Positions 27,103-35,177 of a stretch of DNA of 64,000 nt are shown here, piece by piece; the stretch's first letter is position 1; each line of letters opens with the position of its first letter. Position numbers and translations under genes: made by a program. The notes under the pieces were generated by a model. The model ran no database searches. It was given only the letters and a program-made list of their open reading frames with translations, and had not been told where the DNA came from. This DNA comes from Parvibaculum sp. (GTDB lineage: Bacteria; Pseudomonadota; Alphaproteobacteria; Parvibaculales; Parvibaculaceae), in NCBI GenBank assembly GCA_030649335.1, contig JAUSLL010000010.1:1-64000 (forward strand), written 5' to 3'.

Positions 27103-27813
27103 ATGGACCACACAGTCAAATCATTCCAGGAAGAGCTGGACGCCATCGCCGCCAGCATTGCCCAAATGGGCGGATTGGCTGAAGCCCAGCTCGCCGGGGC
27201 CATTGAGGCCGTGTCGCGGCGCGATACGGCGCTCGCTGAACTCGCGGTGAGCCAGGATCGTCGCATCGACGTGCTCGAGCATGAAATCGAAGCCCGTGCA
27301 GTCCGCGTCATCGCGCTGCGCCAGCCCATGGCGTCCGATCTGCGTGAAGCCATTTCGGCGATCAAGATTTCAACCGACCTCGAACGTATCGGCGATCTCA
27401 GCAAGAACATCGCCAAGCGCGCCATTGTCATTCAGGGCGATTTCGACACGCCCGTGCGCCTCATTCAGGGCATCGCCCGCATGGGACGTCTCGCGCAGGT
27501 GCAGTTGAAATCAGTGCTCGACGCCTGCTCCAACCGCGACGCGCAACTCGCCATCGAAGTCTGGAAGGGCGACGAGGAAATCGACGAAATGTACAACTCC
27601 GTGTTCCGCGAGTTGCTGACCTACATGATGGAAGACCCGCGCACGATCGGTGTCTGCACCCATCTTCTGTTCATTGCAAAGAACGTCGAACGTATCGGCG
27701 ACCACGCAACGAACATCGCCGAGACGGTCCATTACGTCGTCACCGGCGAAACCATGTTGGACAATCGTCCCAAAGGCGACACGACAAGCTCGACACCGGT
27801 TCCCATTCAATGA
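27103..27813 (+). CDS. phoU: Phosphate signalling protein PhoU
   Basis: A 236-residue cytoplasmic protein made of two three-helix bundles, each carrying the metal-binding signature: DLERIGDLSKNIAKRA at about 90-105 and NVERIGDHATNIAE at about 192-205. PhoU links the Pst transporter to PhoR and keeps PhoB inactive when phosphate is ample. A clear AGGAGAG precedes ATG 27103. It follows phoR after 217 bases that hold a candidate PHO box, so it may have its own PhoB-driven promoter. phoB starts 16 bases downstream. Confidence 0.95.
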   Translation: MDHTVKSFQEELDAIAASIAQMGGLAEAQLAGAIEAVSRRDTALAELAVSQDRRIDVLEHEIEARAVRVIALRQPMASDLREAISAIKISTDLERIGDLSKNIAKRAIVIQGDFDTPVRLIQGIARMGRLAQVQLKSVLDACSNRDAQLAIEVWKGDEEIDEMYNSVFRELLTYMMEDPRTIGVCTHLLFIAKNVERIGDHATNIAETVHYVVTGETMLDNRPKGDTTSSTPVPIQ

Positions 27814-27829
27814 AGGCGGATAAAAACGC

Positions 27830-28609
27830 ATGTCGACACTTCTTGCCCCTGGTGCTGCAAAAGCCCCGAGCGCCTCAAGAGATCGCGAAGCGCCGACCAG
27901 TTTCGAGCGCCGCATGAAACCGACGGTCATGATCGTCGAGGATGAAGAGGCGCTTTCGACGCTGCTTCAGTACAACCTCGAAAAGGAAGGCTACAAGATC
28001 ATCGCGACAGCGGATGGCGAAGAAGCCGCTCTGATGATCCGCGAAGCCGCACCCGATCTCGTGCTACTCGACTGGATGCTGCCGAGCCTGTCCGGCATCG
28101 AGCTTTGCCGCCGCCTGCGTGGTCGTCCGGAAACGCGCAATCTGCCGATCATCATGATCACGGCGCGCGGCGAAGAAGCAGACCGCATCCGTGGTCTCGA
28201 CATCGGTGCCGACGATTACGTGACGAAACCCTTCTCGATGACCGAGCTTCTGGCGCGCATCCGCGCCGTCATGCGCCGCATCCGTCCGGCATTGTCCGAA
28301 GACCTCGTGACCTTCGGCGACATCGTCATCGACCGCGCCGCCCACCGCGTGCGCCGTGGCGAACGCGAAGTCCATCTCGGTCCTACCGAATACCGTCTCC
28401 TCGATCACCTGATCCAGCACCCCGGTCGCGTTTTCAGCCGCGAGCAATTGCTCGACGCCGTTTGGGGCTCGGACGTCTACGTCGAAGCCCGCACTGTTGA
28501 CGTCCATGTCGGCCGCCTGCGCAAAGCCCTCGTCGAAGAAGGCGAACGCGACCCGATCCGCACCGTCCGCTCCGCTGGCTACTCCCTCGACGAACAATTC
28601 AGCCGCTAA
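27830..28609 (+). CDS. phoB: Phosphate-regulon response regulator PhoB
   Basis: An OmpR-family response regulator that activates the Pho regulon. The receiver domain starts at MKPTVMIVEDEEAL with the acidic pair ED; the phospho-acceptor Asp is in LVLLDWMLP, the Thr in IMITAR and the Lys in VTKPFS. The winged-helix domain (about 155-255) has the OmpR pattern LGPTEYRLLDHLI and RTVDVHVGRLRKAL. From ATG 27830 the protein has a 28-residue extension absent from normal PhoB. Start 27914 would remove it but lacks a good Shine-Dalgarno, whereas AAGGCGGA precedes 27830. Either start is possible. Confidence 0.93.
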   Translation: MSTLLAPGAAKAPSASRDREAPTSFERRMKPTVMIVEDEEALSTLLQYNLEKEGYKIIATADGEEAALMIREAAPDLVLLDWMLPSLSGIELCRRLRGRPETRNLPIIMITARGEEADRIRGLDIGADDYVTKPFSMTELLARIRAVMRRIRPALSEDLVTFGDIVIDRAAHRVRRGEREVHLGPTEYRLLDHLIQHPGRVFSREQLLDAVWGSDVYVEARTVDVHVGRLRKALVEEGERDPIRTVRSAGYSLDEQFSR

Positions 28610-28645
28610 AAAGCGGGAATAAATTTTCTTCCCCATTTCTTCATC

Positions 28646-28689
28646 TCCCCTCTAGGGGGAGGTCAAAAAATCTGAAGAAGATTTTTTGG
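28646..28689. repeat. Tandem hairpins in the phoB-gcrA gap
   Basis: Two adjacent inverted repeats: CTCCCC-TCTAG-GGGGAG (28646-28662) and the perfect 10-bp pair CAAAAAATCT-GAAGA-AGATTTTTTG (28665-28689). The CTCCCC...GGGGGAGG followed by GGGTGGGGG style resembles dispersed intergenic palindromic repeats of alphaproteobacterial genomes. It may also end phoB transcription. Confidence 0.6.
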
Positions 28690-28785
28690 GTGGGGGGCAC
28701 TGAACGAAAAGTTCAACCACCAAAAATCGGGGATATCCATCTTCTCCGTCTCCCGCACCACCCTCGAACACTCGACAGGAAAACC

Positions 28786-28820
28786 CTCGAAACCCGACAG
28801 GAAACAACTCGGGTTTCGAG
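28786..28820. repeat. Perfect 12-bp inverted repeat
   Basis: CTCGAAACCCGA (28786-28797) and TCGGGTTTCGAG (28809-28820) are perfectly complementary around an 11-base loop. The left arm lies within a near-direct repeat (ctcga..ctcgacaggaaa, 28764-28803). No T-run follows on the plus strand. It is probably part of the same intergenic repeat element as the hairpins at 28646. Confidence 0.6.
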
Positions 28821-28852
28821 CCCACCTCGAGCCTCAACCATCCCCGCCCAAT

Positions 28853-28886
28853 AAAAAACCGGCCCCTCGAAATCAAGGGCCGGTTT
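28853..28886 (-). terminator. Rho-independent terminator of gcrA
   Basis: On the minus strand AAACCGGCCC (28886-28877) pairs with GGGCCGGTTT (28865-28856) and is followed by TTTTTATT. It starts 28 bases after the gcrA stop. The stem could also work weakly in the plus direction. Confidence 0.85.
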
Positions 28887-28913
28887 CTTAGTCTTCGCTG
28901 ACAGCGAATAGGT

Positions 28914-29420
28914 TCAGGCAAAGTCCTTGCGGCGCTCGCGGTTGCGGCGCGGCTGCATGGGCTGGTATGCGAGCTTGGAGTGTTCGGCGCAATAGGGCGA
29001 ATTATGGTCCGCGCCGCGTCCGCAGAAGTGGAAGTTCGGGCGGCCCGGATCGCCGATCGGCCATTTGCAATTATGCTCGGTGAGCGTGAGCACCGTTGTC
29101 AGTTCGCGCGAGCCGTTATTGTCGAGTTCGGCGCGGCTGATTTCGGCGCGTTTCGGCGTGATTTCAGCTTCCTCGACCTCGTCGGCGCGGGCTGCCACCA
29201 GCGGATCAGGGCGACCGCGCACATGGGTCAGCGTGCGCGGCGTGGGCGCGCGTGGCCGTGCAGGGCGGCTCGGTGTGGCGCGGCCTGAGAGGCCCAGACG
29301 ATGCACTTTGCCGATCACGGCATTGCGCGTCACACCACCCAGCTGTTTGGCGACCTGGCTTGCGCTAAGTCCTTCTGCCCAGAGCTTTTTCAACATCTCA
29401 ACGCGTTCATCGGTCCACAT
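28914..29420 (-). CDS. gcrA: Cell-cycle regulator GcrA
   Basis: A 168-residue DNA- and sigma70-binding regulator which in Caulobacter co-activates promoters methylated at GANTC sites by CcrM. The N-terminal HTH is diagnostic: MWTDERVEMLKKLWAEGLSA, then SQVAKQLGG and TRNAVIGKVHRLGLSGR. A variable Pro/Arg-rich linker follows, and the C-terminal sigma-interacting part has CKWPIGDP and a CGR...YCAEH cysteine motif. ATG 29420 is supported by GAAGGTGA upstream and by the family start; a frame open to 29693 is an artefact. Upstream are a perfect 19-bp palindrome and a consensus DnaA box. Confidence 0.95.
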   Translation of the reverse strand: MWTDERVEMLKKLWAEGLSASQVAKQLGGVTRNAVIGKVHRLGLSGRATPSRPARPRAPTPRTLTHVRGRPDPLVAARADEVEEAEITPKRAEISRAELDNNGSRELTTVLTLTEHNCKWPIGDPGRPNFHFCGRGADHNSPYCAEHSKLAYQPMQPRRNRERRKDFA

Positions 29421-29450
29421 TGGATCACCTTCCCTTGGGCCCGGACAGCC

Positions 29451-29469
29451 TGTTCGCGATACGCGAACA
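29451..29469. promoter_or_regulatory. Perfect 19-bp palindrome upstream of gcrA
   Basis: TGTTCGCG-ATA-CGCGAACA has perfect 8-bp arms and lies 31-49 bases before the gcrA start codon, where a repressor would block transcription. I cannot name the binding protein. Confidence 0.55.
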
Positions 29470-29629
29470 ACCACCCAAAAGCGCCTTGCCGACACGCCCC
29501 GACCCCTATGGAGGAGGGAACGTCGCGCCAGCCCGTCGAAAAATACACACCAGATTTCGTGGGCCTTAATCCAAAATATACAATATGAGGGTAGGGCGCT
29601 GCAACTCCGCAACTTCGGGAGCCATTCCC

Positions 29630-29638
29630 TTATCCACA
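29630..29638. promoter_or_regulatory. Consensus DnaA box upstream of gcrA
   Basis: TTATCCACA on the plus strand is the perfect 9-mer DnaA box. It lies about 210 bases upstream of gcrA and 121 bases upstream of the divergent ABC permease gene. DnaA is known to activate gcrA in Caulobacter, so a regulatory role is plausible. Confidence 0.6.
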
Positions 29639-29758
29639 GAAAATAGCGCAAACACGCCTTCTCTGCAGAAAGCGGAAGCGCAGCGCAAGGCAAGCACCTA
29701 TATGAGGGGCGCGCGGGTTCAGAGGACCCGCCGGCGACAATAAAAGCGGGATAAACAG

Positions 29759-30580
29759 ATGAGCGTGACGACGAACGAAAACAAGTTTCCCATGGCCGGT
29801 GTGCGCCGTTTCGGTGCGGTCAACTGGCTCGGTACATGGACGCTCTATACCAAGGAAGTCCGCCGTTTTTCTAAGATTATGACGCAGACGATCTTCGCGC
29901 CGATGATCACAACGCTGCTTTATCTTGCCGTGTTTTCGCTCTCGATGGGTAAGCTGCGCGCCGCCATTCACGGCGTGCCTTTCATCGTCTTTCTGGCCCC
30001 CGGCCTCATCATGATGACGATGATCCAGAACGCTTTTGCCAATACATCCTCGGCCATTCTGATCTCCAAAGTGCAGGGCAATGTGGTGGATTATCTGATG
30101 CCGCCCCTGTCGCCGGGCGAGTTGAATTTCGCGATCGCCGCCGCCGGCGTGTCGCGCGGTGTCGTTGTCGGCGCAGCAACAGGCGTGGCGATGATCCCCT
30201 TTGTCGGCATGGGCGTCGCTCACATCTGGGCCATCCTCTTCTTCGCCGTCGGCGCGTCGCTGATGCTCGCCCTTCTCGGCATCATCGCGGGCATTTGGTC
30301 AGAAAAATTCGACCATCTGCAGGCCGTTACCAACTTCGTTCTGCTGCCGCTGACCTTCCTCTCGGGCACTTTCTATTCGGTCGAGCAACTGCCGGCCTTT
30401 GCCCACACGATCACCCATTGGAACCCCGTCTTCTATCTCATCGACGGCTTCCGCTATGGCTTCACAGGCGTCGCCGACGGTTCGGTCATGACGGGTGTTC
30501 TCCTCACAATCGGGGTCAACGCGCTCCTCTGGATGATTTCGGACCGCATGTTCCGCCGCGGCTACCGCCTCAAGGGATAA
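29759..30580 (+). CDS. ABC-2 type transporter permease, no ATPase alongside
   Basis: A 273-residue inner-membrane permease with six hydrophobic segments. It matches the YadH-type ABC-2 group: a basic N-terminal amphipathic helix (WTLYTKEVRRFSKIM), FLAPGLIMMTMIQNAFANTS in the second and third segments, and FLSGTFYSVEQLP before the last pair, ending NPVFYLIDGFRYGF. Such proteins export lipids, polysaccharides or drugs together with an ATPase subunit, but no ATP-binding gene is next to it on either strand. The 5' leader has a 17-base hairpin at 29714-29730 and an AAAGCGGG Shine-Dalgarno-like run. It interrupts the usual gcrA-argD neighbourhood. Confidence 0.85.
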   Translation: MSVTTNENKFPMAGVRRFGAVNWLGTWTLYTKEVRRFSKIMTQTIFAPMITTLLYLAVFSLSMGKLRAAIHGVPFIVFLAPGLIMMTMIQNAFANTSSAILISKVQGNVVDYLMPPLSPGELNFAIAAAGVSRGVVVGAATGVAMIPFVGMGVAHIWAILFFAVGASLMLALLGIIAGIWSEKFDHLQAVTNFVLLPLTFLSGTFYSVEQLPAFAHTITHWNPVFYLIDGFRYGFTGVADGSVMTGVLLTIGVNALLWMISDRMFRRGYRLKG

Positions 30581-30667
30581 AAGCTTGAAGCGGGGCGTGG
30601 TCAGGGTCGCAAAACGGCCAATTGACACGCCCCGCATTGCTCCGTAATACTCGCTCACTTCTCAGAT

Positions 30668-30694
30668 AGCCGCCGGTTTTGGGGCGGCTTTTCT
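30668..30694 (+). terminator. Rho-independent terminator after ABC permease
   Basis: AGCCGCC (30668-30674) and GGCGGCT (30683-30689) form a 7-bp stem followed by TTTCTA. It lies about 90 bases after the permease stop. Confidence 0.7.
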
Positions 30695-30718
30695 ATTGGG
30701 TGCCGTCTTCCTTCGGAG

Positions 30719-30809
30719 CGGGCCCTGTGAGGCGCGGAGAGATCGAGATGATCCTGTACGGGACCCGACGACGCTGACCTGAAGACCCTGCGTATGGACG
30801 CAGGGCCCG
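30719..30809 (+). promoter_or_regulatory. Structured leader upstream of argD with two exclusive helices
   Basis: A local hairpin, CCCTGCG-TATGGA-CGCAGGG (30786-30805), competes with a long-range perfect 9-bp helix between CGGGCCCTG (30719-30727) and CAGGGCCCG (30801-30809). Both use bases 30801-30805, so only one can form. This suggests attenuation or a cis-regulatory RNA, but I match it to no known class. The rest of the 337-base gap before argD holds the terminator above and nothing else I can identify. Confidence 0.35.
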
Positions 30810-30917
30810 TCATGTTTGCTGCCCGGACCCCCGACCTCGCCTGGACATAAAGCCAAGCTCCTTAAAGCGTTTTGCTGGAGCCTGTGCCGTCCGCGACTTT
30901 TGAGAAGGACTATTGCC

Positions 30918-32114
30918 GTGATTACCCCAGTTTTGCCGACCTATGCGCGGGCCGACCTCGAATTTGAGCGGGGCGAAGGTCCTTATCTGTTCACAACCGA
31001 TGGCACGCGCTATCTCGACTTTGGCGCAGGCATTGCCGTCAACGCGCTGGGCTACAGCCATCCCGACCTGATCGCCGCCTTGACCGAGCAGGCCCACAAG
31101 GTCTGGCATCTGTCGAACATCTACCGCATTCCGGGTCAGGAAAAGCTCGCCAAACAACTGATCGACGCAACCTTTGCCGACACGGTGTTCTTCACGAACT
31201 CCGGTGCCGAAGCGCTCGAATGTGCGATCAAAATGGCGCGCAAATATCACTACGCAGGCGGCAACCCCGAACGCACCGACCTCATCACCTTTGAGGGCGC
31301 GTTCCATGGCCGGACGTTGGCGACGATTGCGGCAGGTGGCAACGCGAAATATCTCGAAGGTTTCGGCCCCGCCATGCCCGGTTTCGTGCAGGTGCCCTTC
31401 GGCGATGTGAAGGCGATCAAGGCCGCCATCGGTCCGAAGACAGCCGGTGTGCTCATCGAACCGTTGCAGGGCGAGGGCGGTATCCGTGTGCTGCCCAACG
31501 AGGCGCTACGCGAGATCCGGAAGCTCTGTGACGAGGCCGGTATTCTGCTCATCCTCGATGAAGTGCAGACGGGATTTGGCCGCACAGGCAAGCTCTTTGC
31601 CCATGAACTCGCGGGCGTGACGCCGGACATCATGCCGGTGGCGAAGGCGCTTGGCGGCGGCTTCCCCGTCGGTGCCTGCCTTGCCACTGAAGCTGCCGCG
31701 CGTGGCATGGTGGCCGGCACACATGGCTCGACCTATGGCGGCAACCCGCTCGCCATGGCCGTCGCTGGTGCCGCTGTCGGCCTGATGACGAAGCCTGCCT
31801 TTCTCGAGCATGTGCGTTCCATGGGCGTCAAACTCTCACAAAAACTCGCGCAGCTTGCCGACGAGCATCCGACCATCATCGACAGTGTGCGCGGCCAGGC
31901 CCTGATGCTCGGCATCAAGACCAAAGTGCCAAACACCGAACTCGTCGAAGCATTGCGCGCCGAACACATGCTGACGGTCGGCGCGAGCGACAATGTCGTG
32001 CGGCTTTTGCCGCCGCTTATCATTGACGAAACGCATCTCGACGAAGCCATGACAAAGCTCGGCAATGCCTGCAAAGCGTTGGAAGCGAAAGCGGCGAAGG
32101 GAGCCGTGGCATGA
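30918..32114 (+). CDS. argD: Acetylornithine aminotransferase
   Basis: A PLP enzyme of 398 residues that converts N-acetylglutamate semialdehyde and glutamate to N-acetylornithine in arginine biosynthesis, and often also serves in lysine synthesis. The fold-type I signature is complete: [11 protein letters not shown] (about 90-100), the PLP aspartate in [14 protein letters not shown] (about 212-225) and the Schiff-base lysine in [12 protein letters not shown] (about 240-251). The start is GTG 30918, which gives the usual [13 protein letters not shown] beginning and has GAGAAGGA upstream. The frame to 30816 covers the leader RNA. It overlaps argF by ATGA. Confidence 0.95.
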   Translation: MITPVLPTYARADLEFERGEGPYLFTTDGTRYLDFGAGIAVNALGYSHPDLIAALTEQAHKVWHLSNIYRIPGQEKLAKQLIDATFADTVFFTNSGAEALECAIKMARKYHYAGGNPERTDLITFEGAFHGRTLATIAAGGNAKYLEGFGPAMPGFVQVPFGDVKAIKAAIGPKTAGVLIEPLQGEGGIRVLPNEALREIRKLCDEAGILLILDEVQTGFGRTGKLFAHELAGVTPDIMPVAKALGGGFPVGACLATEAAARGMVAGTHGSTYGGNPLAMAVAGAAVGLMTKPAFLEHVRSMGVKLSQKLAQLADEHPTIIDSVRGQALMLGIKTKVPNTELVEALRAEHMLTVGASDNVVRLLPPLIIDETHLDEAMTKLGNACKALEAKAAKGAVA

Positions 32115-33037
32115 CGCGCCATTTTCTTGACCTCGACGCTGTCACCTCAAGCGACATCCGGCACATTCTCGACAATTCCAATGCCCGCAAAGCTAAGCGC
32201 AACGGCATGGCCAAAGCCGCCCCCGACAGTGATAGCCCACTCAAAGGCAAGCTGCTTGCTATGCTGTTTGAAAAGCCCTCGACGCGGACGCGCGTGTCTT
32301 TCGATGTCGCCATGCGGCAGCTCGGCGGCGAGACATTGCTGTTGAACGGCAATGACACACAGCTTGGCCGTGGCGAAACGATTGCCGACACGGCCCGCGT
32401 CTTGTCGCGCTATGTCGATGCGATCATGATCCGCACCACGGACCACACGAACCTGACAGAGCTTGCTGAACATGCTTCCGTGCCCGTCATCAACGGTCTC
32501 ACTGATCGTTCGCATCCCTGCCAGCTGATGGCTGATGTGATGACCTTTGAAGAACACAAAGGACCGATCAAGGGGCGCAAAATCGCCTGGGTTGGCGACG
32601 GCAACAATATGGTGACGTCCTGGATTCATGCCGCGACCCAGCTTGAGTTTGAGTTAGCAATTGCCTGCCCGGACGAATTCGCTCCCTCTGCCGAAGCACT
32701 CTCATGGGCCAAATCAAAGGGCGCGAAAATTTCCGTGACCACCGACCCTTATGAAGCCGTCAAAGGCGCGGACGCGATTAACGCCGATACTTGGGTATCG
32801 ATGGGTATGGAAGAAGACCGGGCCAAACATCGCCACAATCTGCTGGCACCGTTTCAGGTCAATGAACGCCTCTTGAAGGCGGCCAACGCCGATGCCATTT
32901 TCATGCACTGCTTGCCCGCACATCGCGGTGAAGAAATGACGGCTGATATCATCGACGGACCGCAGTCTGTTGTGTGGGACGAAGCCGAAAACCGCCTTCA
33001 TGCCCAAAAGGGTGTGCTCGCCTGGTGCTTTTCATAA
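32111..33037 (+). CDS. argF: Ornithine carbamoyltransferase
   Basis: A 308-residue cytoplasmic transferase making citrulline from ornithine and carbamoyl phosphate. Carbamoyl-phosphate binding is shown by STRTRVSF (about 57-64) and HPCQ (about 135-138). Ornithine binding is shown by the D...SMG region near 225-235 and the HCLPAHRG motif (about 265-272) with its catalytic Cys. The ATG overlaps the argD stop by 4 bases, so argD and argF are one translationally coupled unit, and hslO follows 37 bases downstream. Confidence 0.96.
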   Translation: MTRHFLDLDAVTSSDIRHILDNSNARKAKRNGMAKAAPDSDSPLKGKLLAMLFEKPSTRTRVSFDVAMRQLGGETLLLNGNDTQLGRGETIADTARVLSRYVDAIMIRTTDHTNLTELAEHASVPVINGLTDRSHPCQLMADVMTFEEHKGPIKGRKIAWVGDGNNMVTSWIHAATQLEFELAIACPDEFAPSAEALSWAKSKGAKISVTTDPYEAVKGADAINADTWVSMGMEEDRAKHRHNLLAPFQVNERLLKAANADAIFMHCLPAHRGEEMTADIIDGPQSVVWDEAENRLHAQKGVLAWCFS

Positions 33038-33074
33038 AGTGCTTTCCAAAAGCACCTCTGGATTTAAGTGACTG

Positions 33075-34055
33075 ATGCTGATGGACCTCGATAATTTGGG
33101 TGACGATCTTGTCTTGCCGTTTCAGATCGAGGGATTGGGCATCCGTGGCCGCGTCGTGCGACTGGGGCCTTTGGTTGACCGCGTGCTGCGCCAGCACGAT
33201 TACCCCGAGTCCGTGTCGCGCATGCTGGGCGAAGCGCTTGCCCTAACCGCTATGATCGGCTCAGCGCTCAAATTTGAAGGGCGCTTTACCTTCCAGACGC
33301 AGGGCAAGGGGCCGGTGCATATGCTGGTCGCTGATTTTGAAACACCCGACAGCGACCATCCCCACGGGCGTTTGCGCGGCTATGCGCAGATGGACGAGGA
33401 ACGTGTCGCCGCCAGCATCGCTGCGGGCCGAACATCGACGGCCGATCTGCTGGGCGAGGGATATCTCGCGCTCACCATTGATCAGGGCGCTGACATGGAA
33501 CGTTATCAGGGCATTGTCGCGCTTGACGCCAAGGGCCTTTCGGCGAGCGCGCATGAATATTTCCAAAGTTCCGAACAGGTGGCGACTGTCATCCGCCTCG
33601 CGGCAGGTCCGCTCATTCAGCGCGGGGCTGACGGTCAGGTCGAAACATCATGGCGCGCCGGGGCGATCATGCTGCAGCACATCGCCAGCGACGGTGGCCT
33701 CACGGGTTTTCACGAAAACGACGAAACCGGCGTGCCCACAAGTGCGGAAGAAAACTGGAACCGCGCCTCGATCCTTCTCAACACGGTTGAGGACCATGAA
33801 TTGCTCGATCCGGCGCTCGCACCGGCTAAACTTCTGTTTCGTCTGTTTCACGAGGACGGCGTGCGCGCCTTTGTGCCTTCGGCGGTCGAGTTTTCCTGCC
33901 GCTGTTCGCGCGAGCGCACACGCTCCGTTGTCGCCTCTTTCGGCGAAGAAGAAATTTCCGATATGGTGATCGACGGCAAGGTCGAAGTTAAATGCCAGTT
34001 CTGCAGCGAGGTCTATCACTTCGCAGCCGACGAGTTGAAAGAGGTAACCGAATGA
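33075..34055 (+). CDS. hslO: Redox-regulated chaperone Hsp33
   Basis: A 326-residue cytoplasmic holdase chaperone that is switched on by oxidation of a zinc-bound cysteine cluster. The C-terminal redox switch is intact: CRC near residue 275 and CQFC about 30 residues later give the CxC...CxxC zinc site. The N-terminal body contains the family core (RLGPLVDRVL and LIQRGADGQVET). Two start codons are close, ATG 33075 and ATG 33081, and I keep the first. Its stop overlaps the ATG of the following lipoprotein gene (ATGA, 34052-34055). The argD-argF-hslO order is well conserved in alphaproteobacteria. Confidence 0.95.
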   Translation: MLMDLDNLGDDLVLPFQIEGLGIRGRVVRLGPLVDRVLRQHDYPESVSRMLGEALALTAMIGSALKFEGRFTFQTQGKGPVHMLVADFETPDSDHPHGRLRGYAQMDEERVAASIAAGRTSTADLLGEGYLALTIDQGADMERYQGIVALDAKGLSASAHEYFQSSEQVATVIRLAAGPLIQRGADGQVETSWRAGAIMLQHIASDGGLTGFHENDETGVPTSAEENWNRASILLNTVEDHELLDPALAPAKLLFRLFHEDGVRAFVPSAVEFSCRCSRERTRSVVASFGEEEISDMVIDGKVEVKCQFCSEVYHFAADELKEVTE

Positions 34056-34645
34056 GCCTGTTATTGCGCGCTGTATTGGCTTCCGCTTTTTTGGTGCTTG
34101 CCGCTTGCGCCACACCGCCTGAACCCGCACCCAAAGGGAATATCGGTTTTAGTGGCGCACCACTCAAACTCGATGTGGCAAGTCTGACGATTGACGATCG
34201 CTACAACCCGCCGGGCAAAGCCCCCAATGTCGAGCACCTGCACGACGTGACACCGAGCGCCGTTGCTGAGCGCTGGTTGCAGTCGCGCGTCGTCGCGGTC
34301 GGCTCGCGCGGTCTCGCCGTACTCACTATCGACGATGCACGTGTGATTGAAGAAAAGCAGTCGGTCAAAGGCGGTCTCACAGGCTTTTTCGGCGATCAGA
34401 TCGACAGCAAAATTGTCGGTACGTTGCGCGGCGAACTCGTTGTGACGACAGAAAGTGCTGGCGGTACACGTGCGACCTACAAGGCGGGCGTCAACGCCAA
34501 AAGCGAGCAAACAATTTTGCAAAGCGCCGATCTGAATGAGCGTGATCGCGCTTACTTTGATCTGATGAATAAATTGACGGCTGAGTTCGACCGCTTGCTG
34601 ACGGCAGAAGTCACGCGCACCATGGGGTCGGCGTTGCGACCATAA
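34052..34645 (+). CDS. Lipoprotein of unknown function
   Basis: A 197-residue protein with a lipoprotein signal peptide: MSLLLRAVLASAFLVL, then lipobox LAAC with Cys 20. The residue after Cys is Ala and not Asp, so it may be sorted to the outer membrane. The rest is a mixed alpha/beta domain with regular strands (AVLTIDDARVIEEK, TLRGELVVTT) and a helical C-terminus. I recognise no named family. ATG 34052 is chosen for the 4-base overlap with hslO and the signal peptide; the frame is open further upstream inside hslO. Confidence 0.75.
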   Translation: MSLLLRAVLASAFLVLAACATPPEPAPKGNIGFSGAPLKLDVASLTIDDRYNPPGKAPNVEHLHDVTPSAVAERWLQSRVVAVGSRGLAVLTIDDARVIEEKQSVKGGLTGFFGDQIDSKIVGTLRGELVVTTESAGGTRATYKAGVNAKSEQTILQSADLNERDRAYFDLMNKLTAEFDRLLTAEVTRTMGSALRP

Positions 34646-34694
34646 TGTGAAGCCGCGACTTCTTGAACATCGGCACAGTGGAGGCTCAAACCGG

Positions 34695-35174
34695 ATGGCT
34701 ACAATGATCTACCAAACGGCGTATTTCAGCTCGGCGTCCGGCTCGATTACCGAGAGCGATGTCGCTATCATTCTCGCCAACGCACAGACAAAGAATAAAG
34801 CGCTCGGGGTCACAGGCATGTTGCTGCTGATGGATCAGGTCTTTTTTCAGGTTTTGGAAGGCGACAGACAAGTAGTCGAAGACCTGATCGCTCGAATCGA
34901 GAAAAATCCGCTCCACGGCGGGCTGATCAGAGTTCACAGTGTGGAACGTGAGGAACGGCTCTTCCCAGGCTGGTCAATGGGATTTGAGAAATTTGTTTAC
35001 GGCGTTACGCCCGGTGCGACATTGAGAGACCTGCCGTTTGATATGAGCGAACTTGCGAATAGTCGGAGCGTTCAGGTGCTGGCGAAACACGCGCCCGAGA
35101 TTTTGGTCTTCATGCGCTCGCTCTACAGTTCGCGTTATATGGTCGGTGCGCCATCGCTCGGCTTGCCATCCTGA
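34695..35174 (+). CDS. Stand-alone BLUF blue-light photoreceptor
   Basis: A 159-residue cytoplasmic sensor that binds FAD. Counting from ATG 34695, the photocycle residues are all present with the exact AppA spacing: Y10 (YFSSA), N34 (TKNKALGVTG), Q52 (VFFQVLEG), W93 and M95 (GWSMGF). The BLUF domain fills residues 4-100. The remaining 60 residues form a helical tail with no enzymatic output domain, so it should act through a partner protein, as short BLUF proteins do. ATG 34695 has GGAGG 10 bases upstream. No obvious target gene such as a GGDEF/EAL or antirepressor lies next to it. Confidence 0.9.
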   Translation: MATMIYQTAYFSSASGSITESDVAIILANAQTKNKALGVTGMLLLMDQVFFQVLEGDRQVVEDLIARIEKNPLHGGLIRVHSVEREERLFPGWSMGFEKFVYGVTPGATLRDLPFDMSELANSRSVQVLAKHAPEILVFMRSLYSSRYMVGAPSLGLPS

Positions 35175-35177
35175 TCA

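Noticed and set aside
28760-28825. Short repeated units considered as a CRISPR array
   Set aside because: There are only two imperfect copies with no regular spacers, and no cas genes are nearby. An inverted repeat explains them better.
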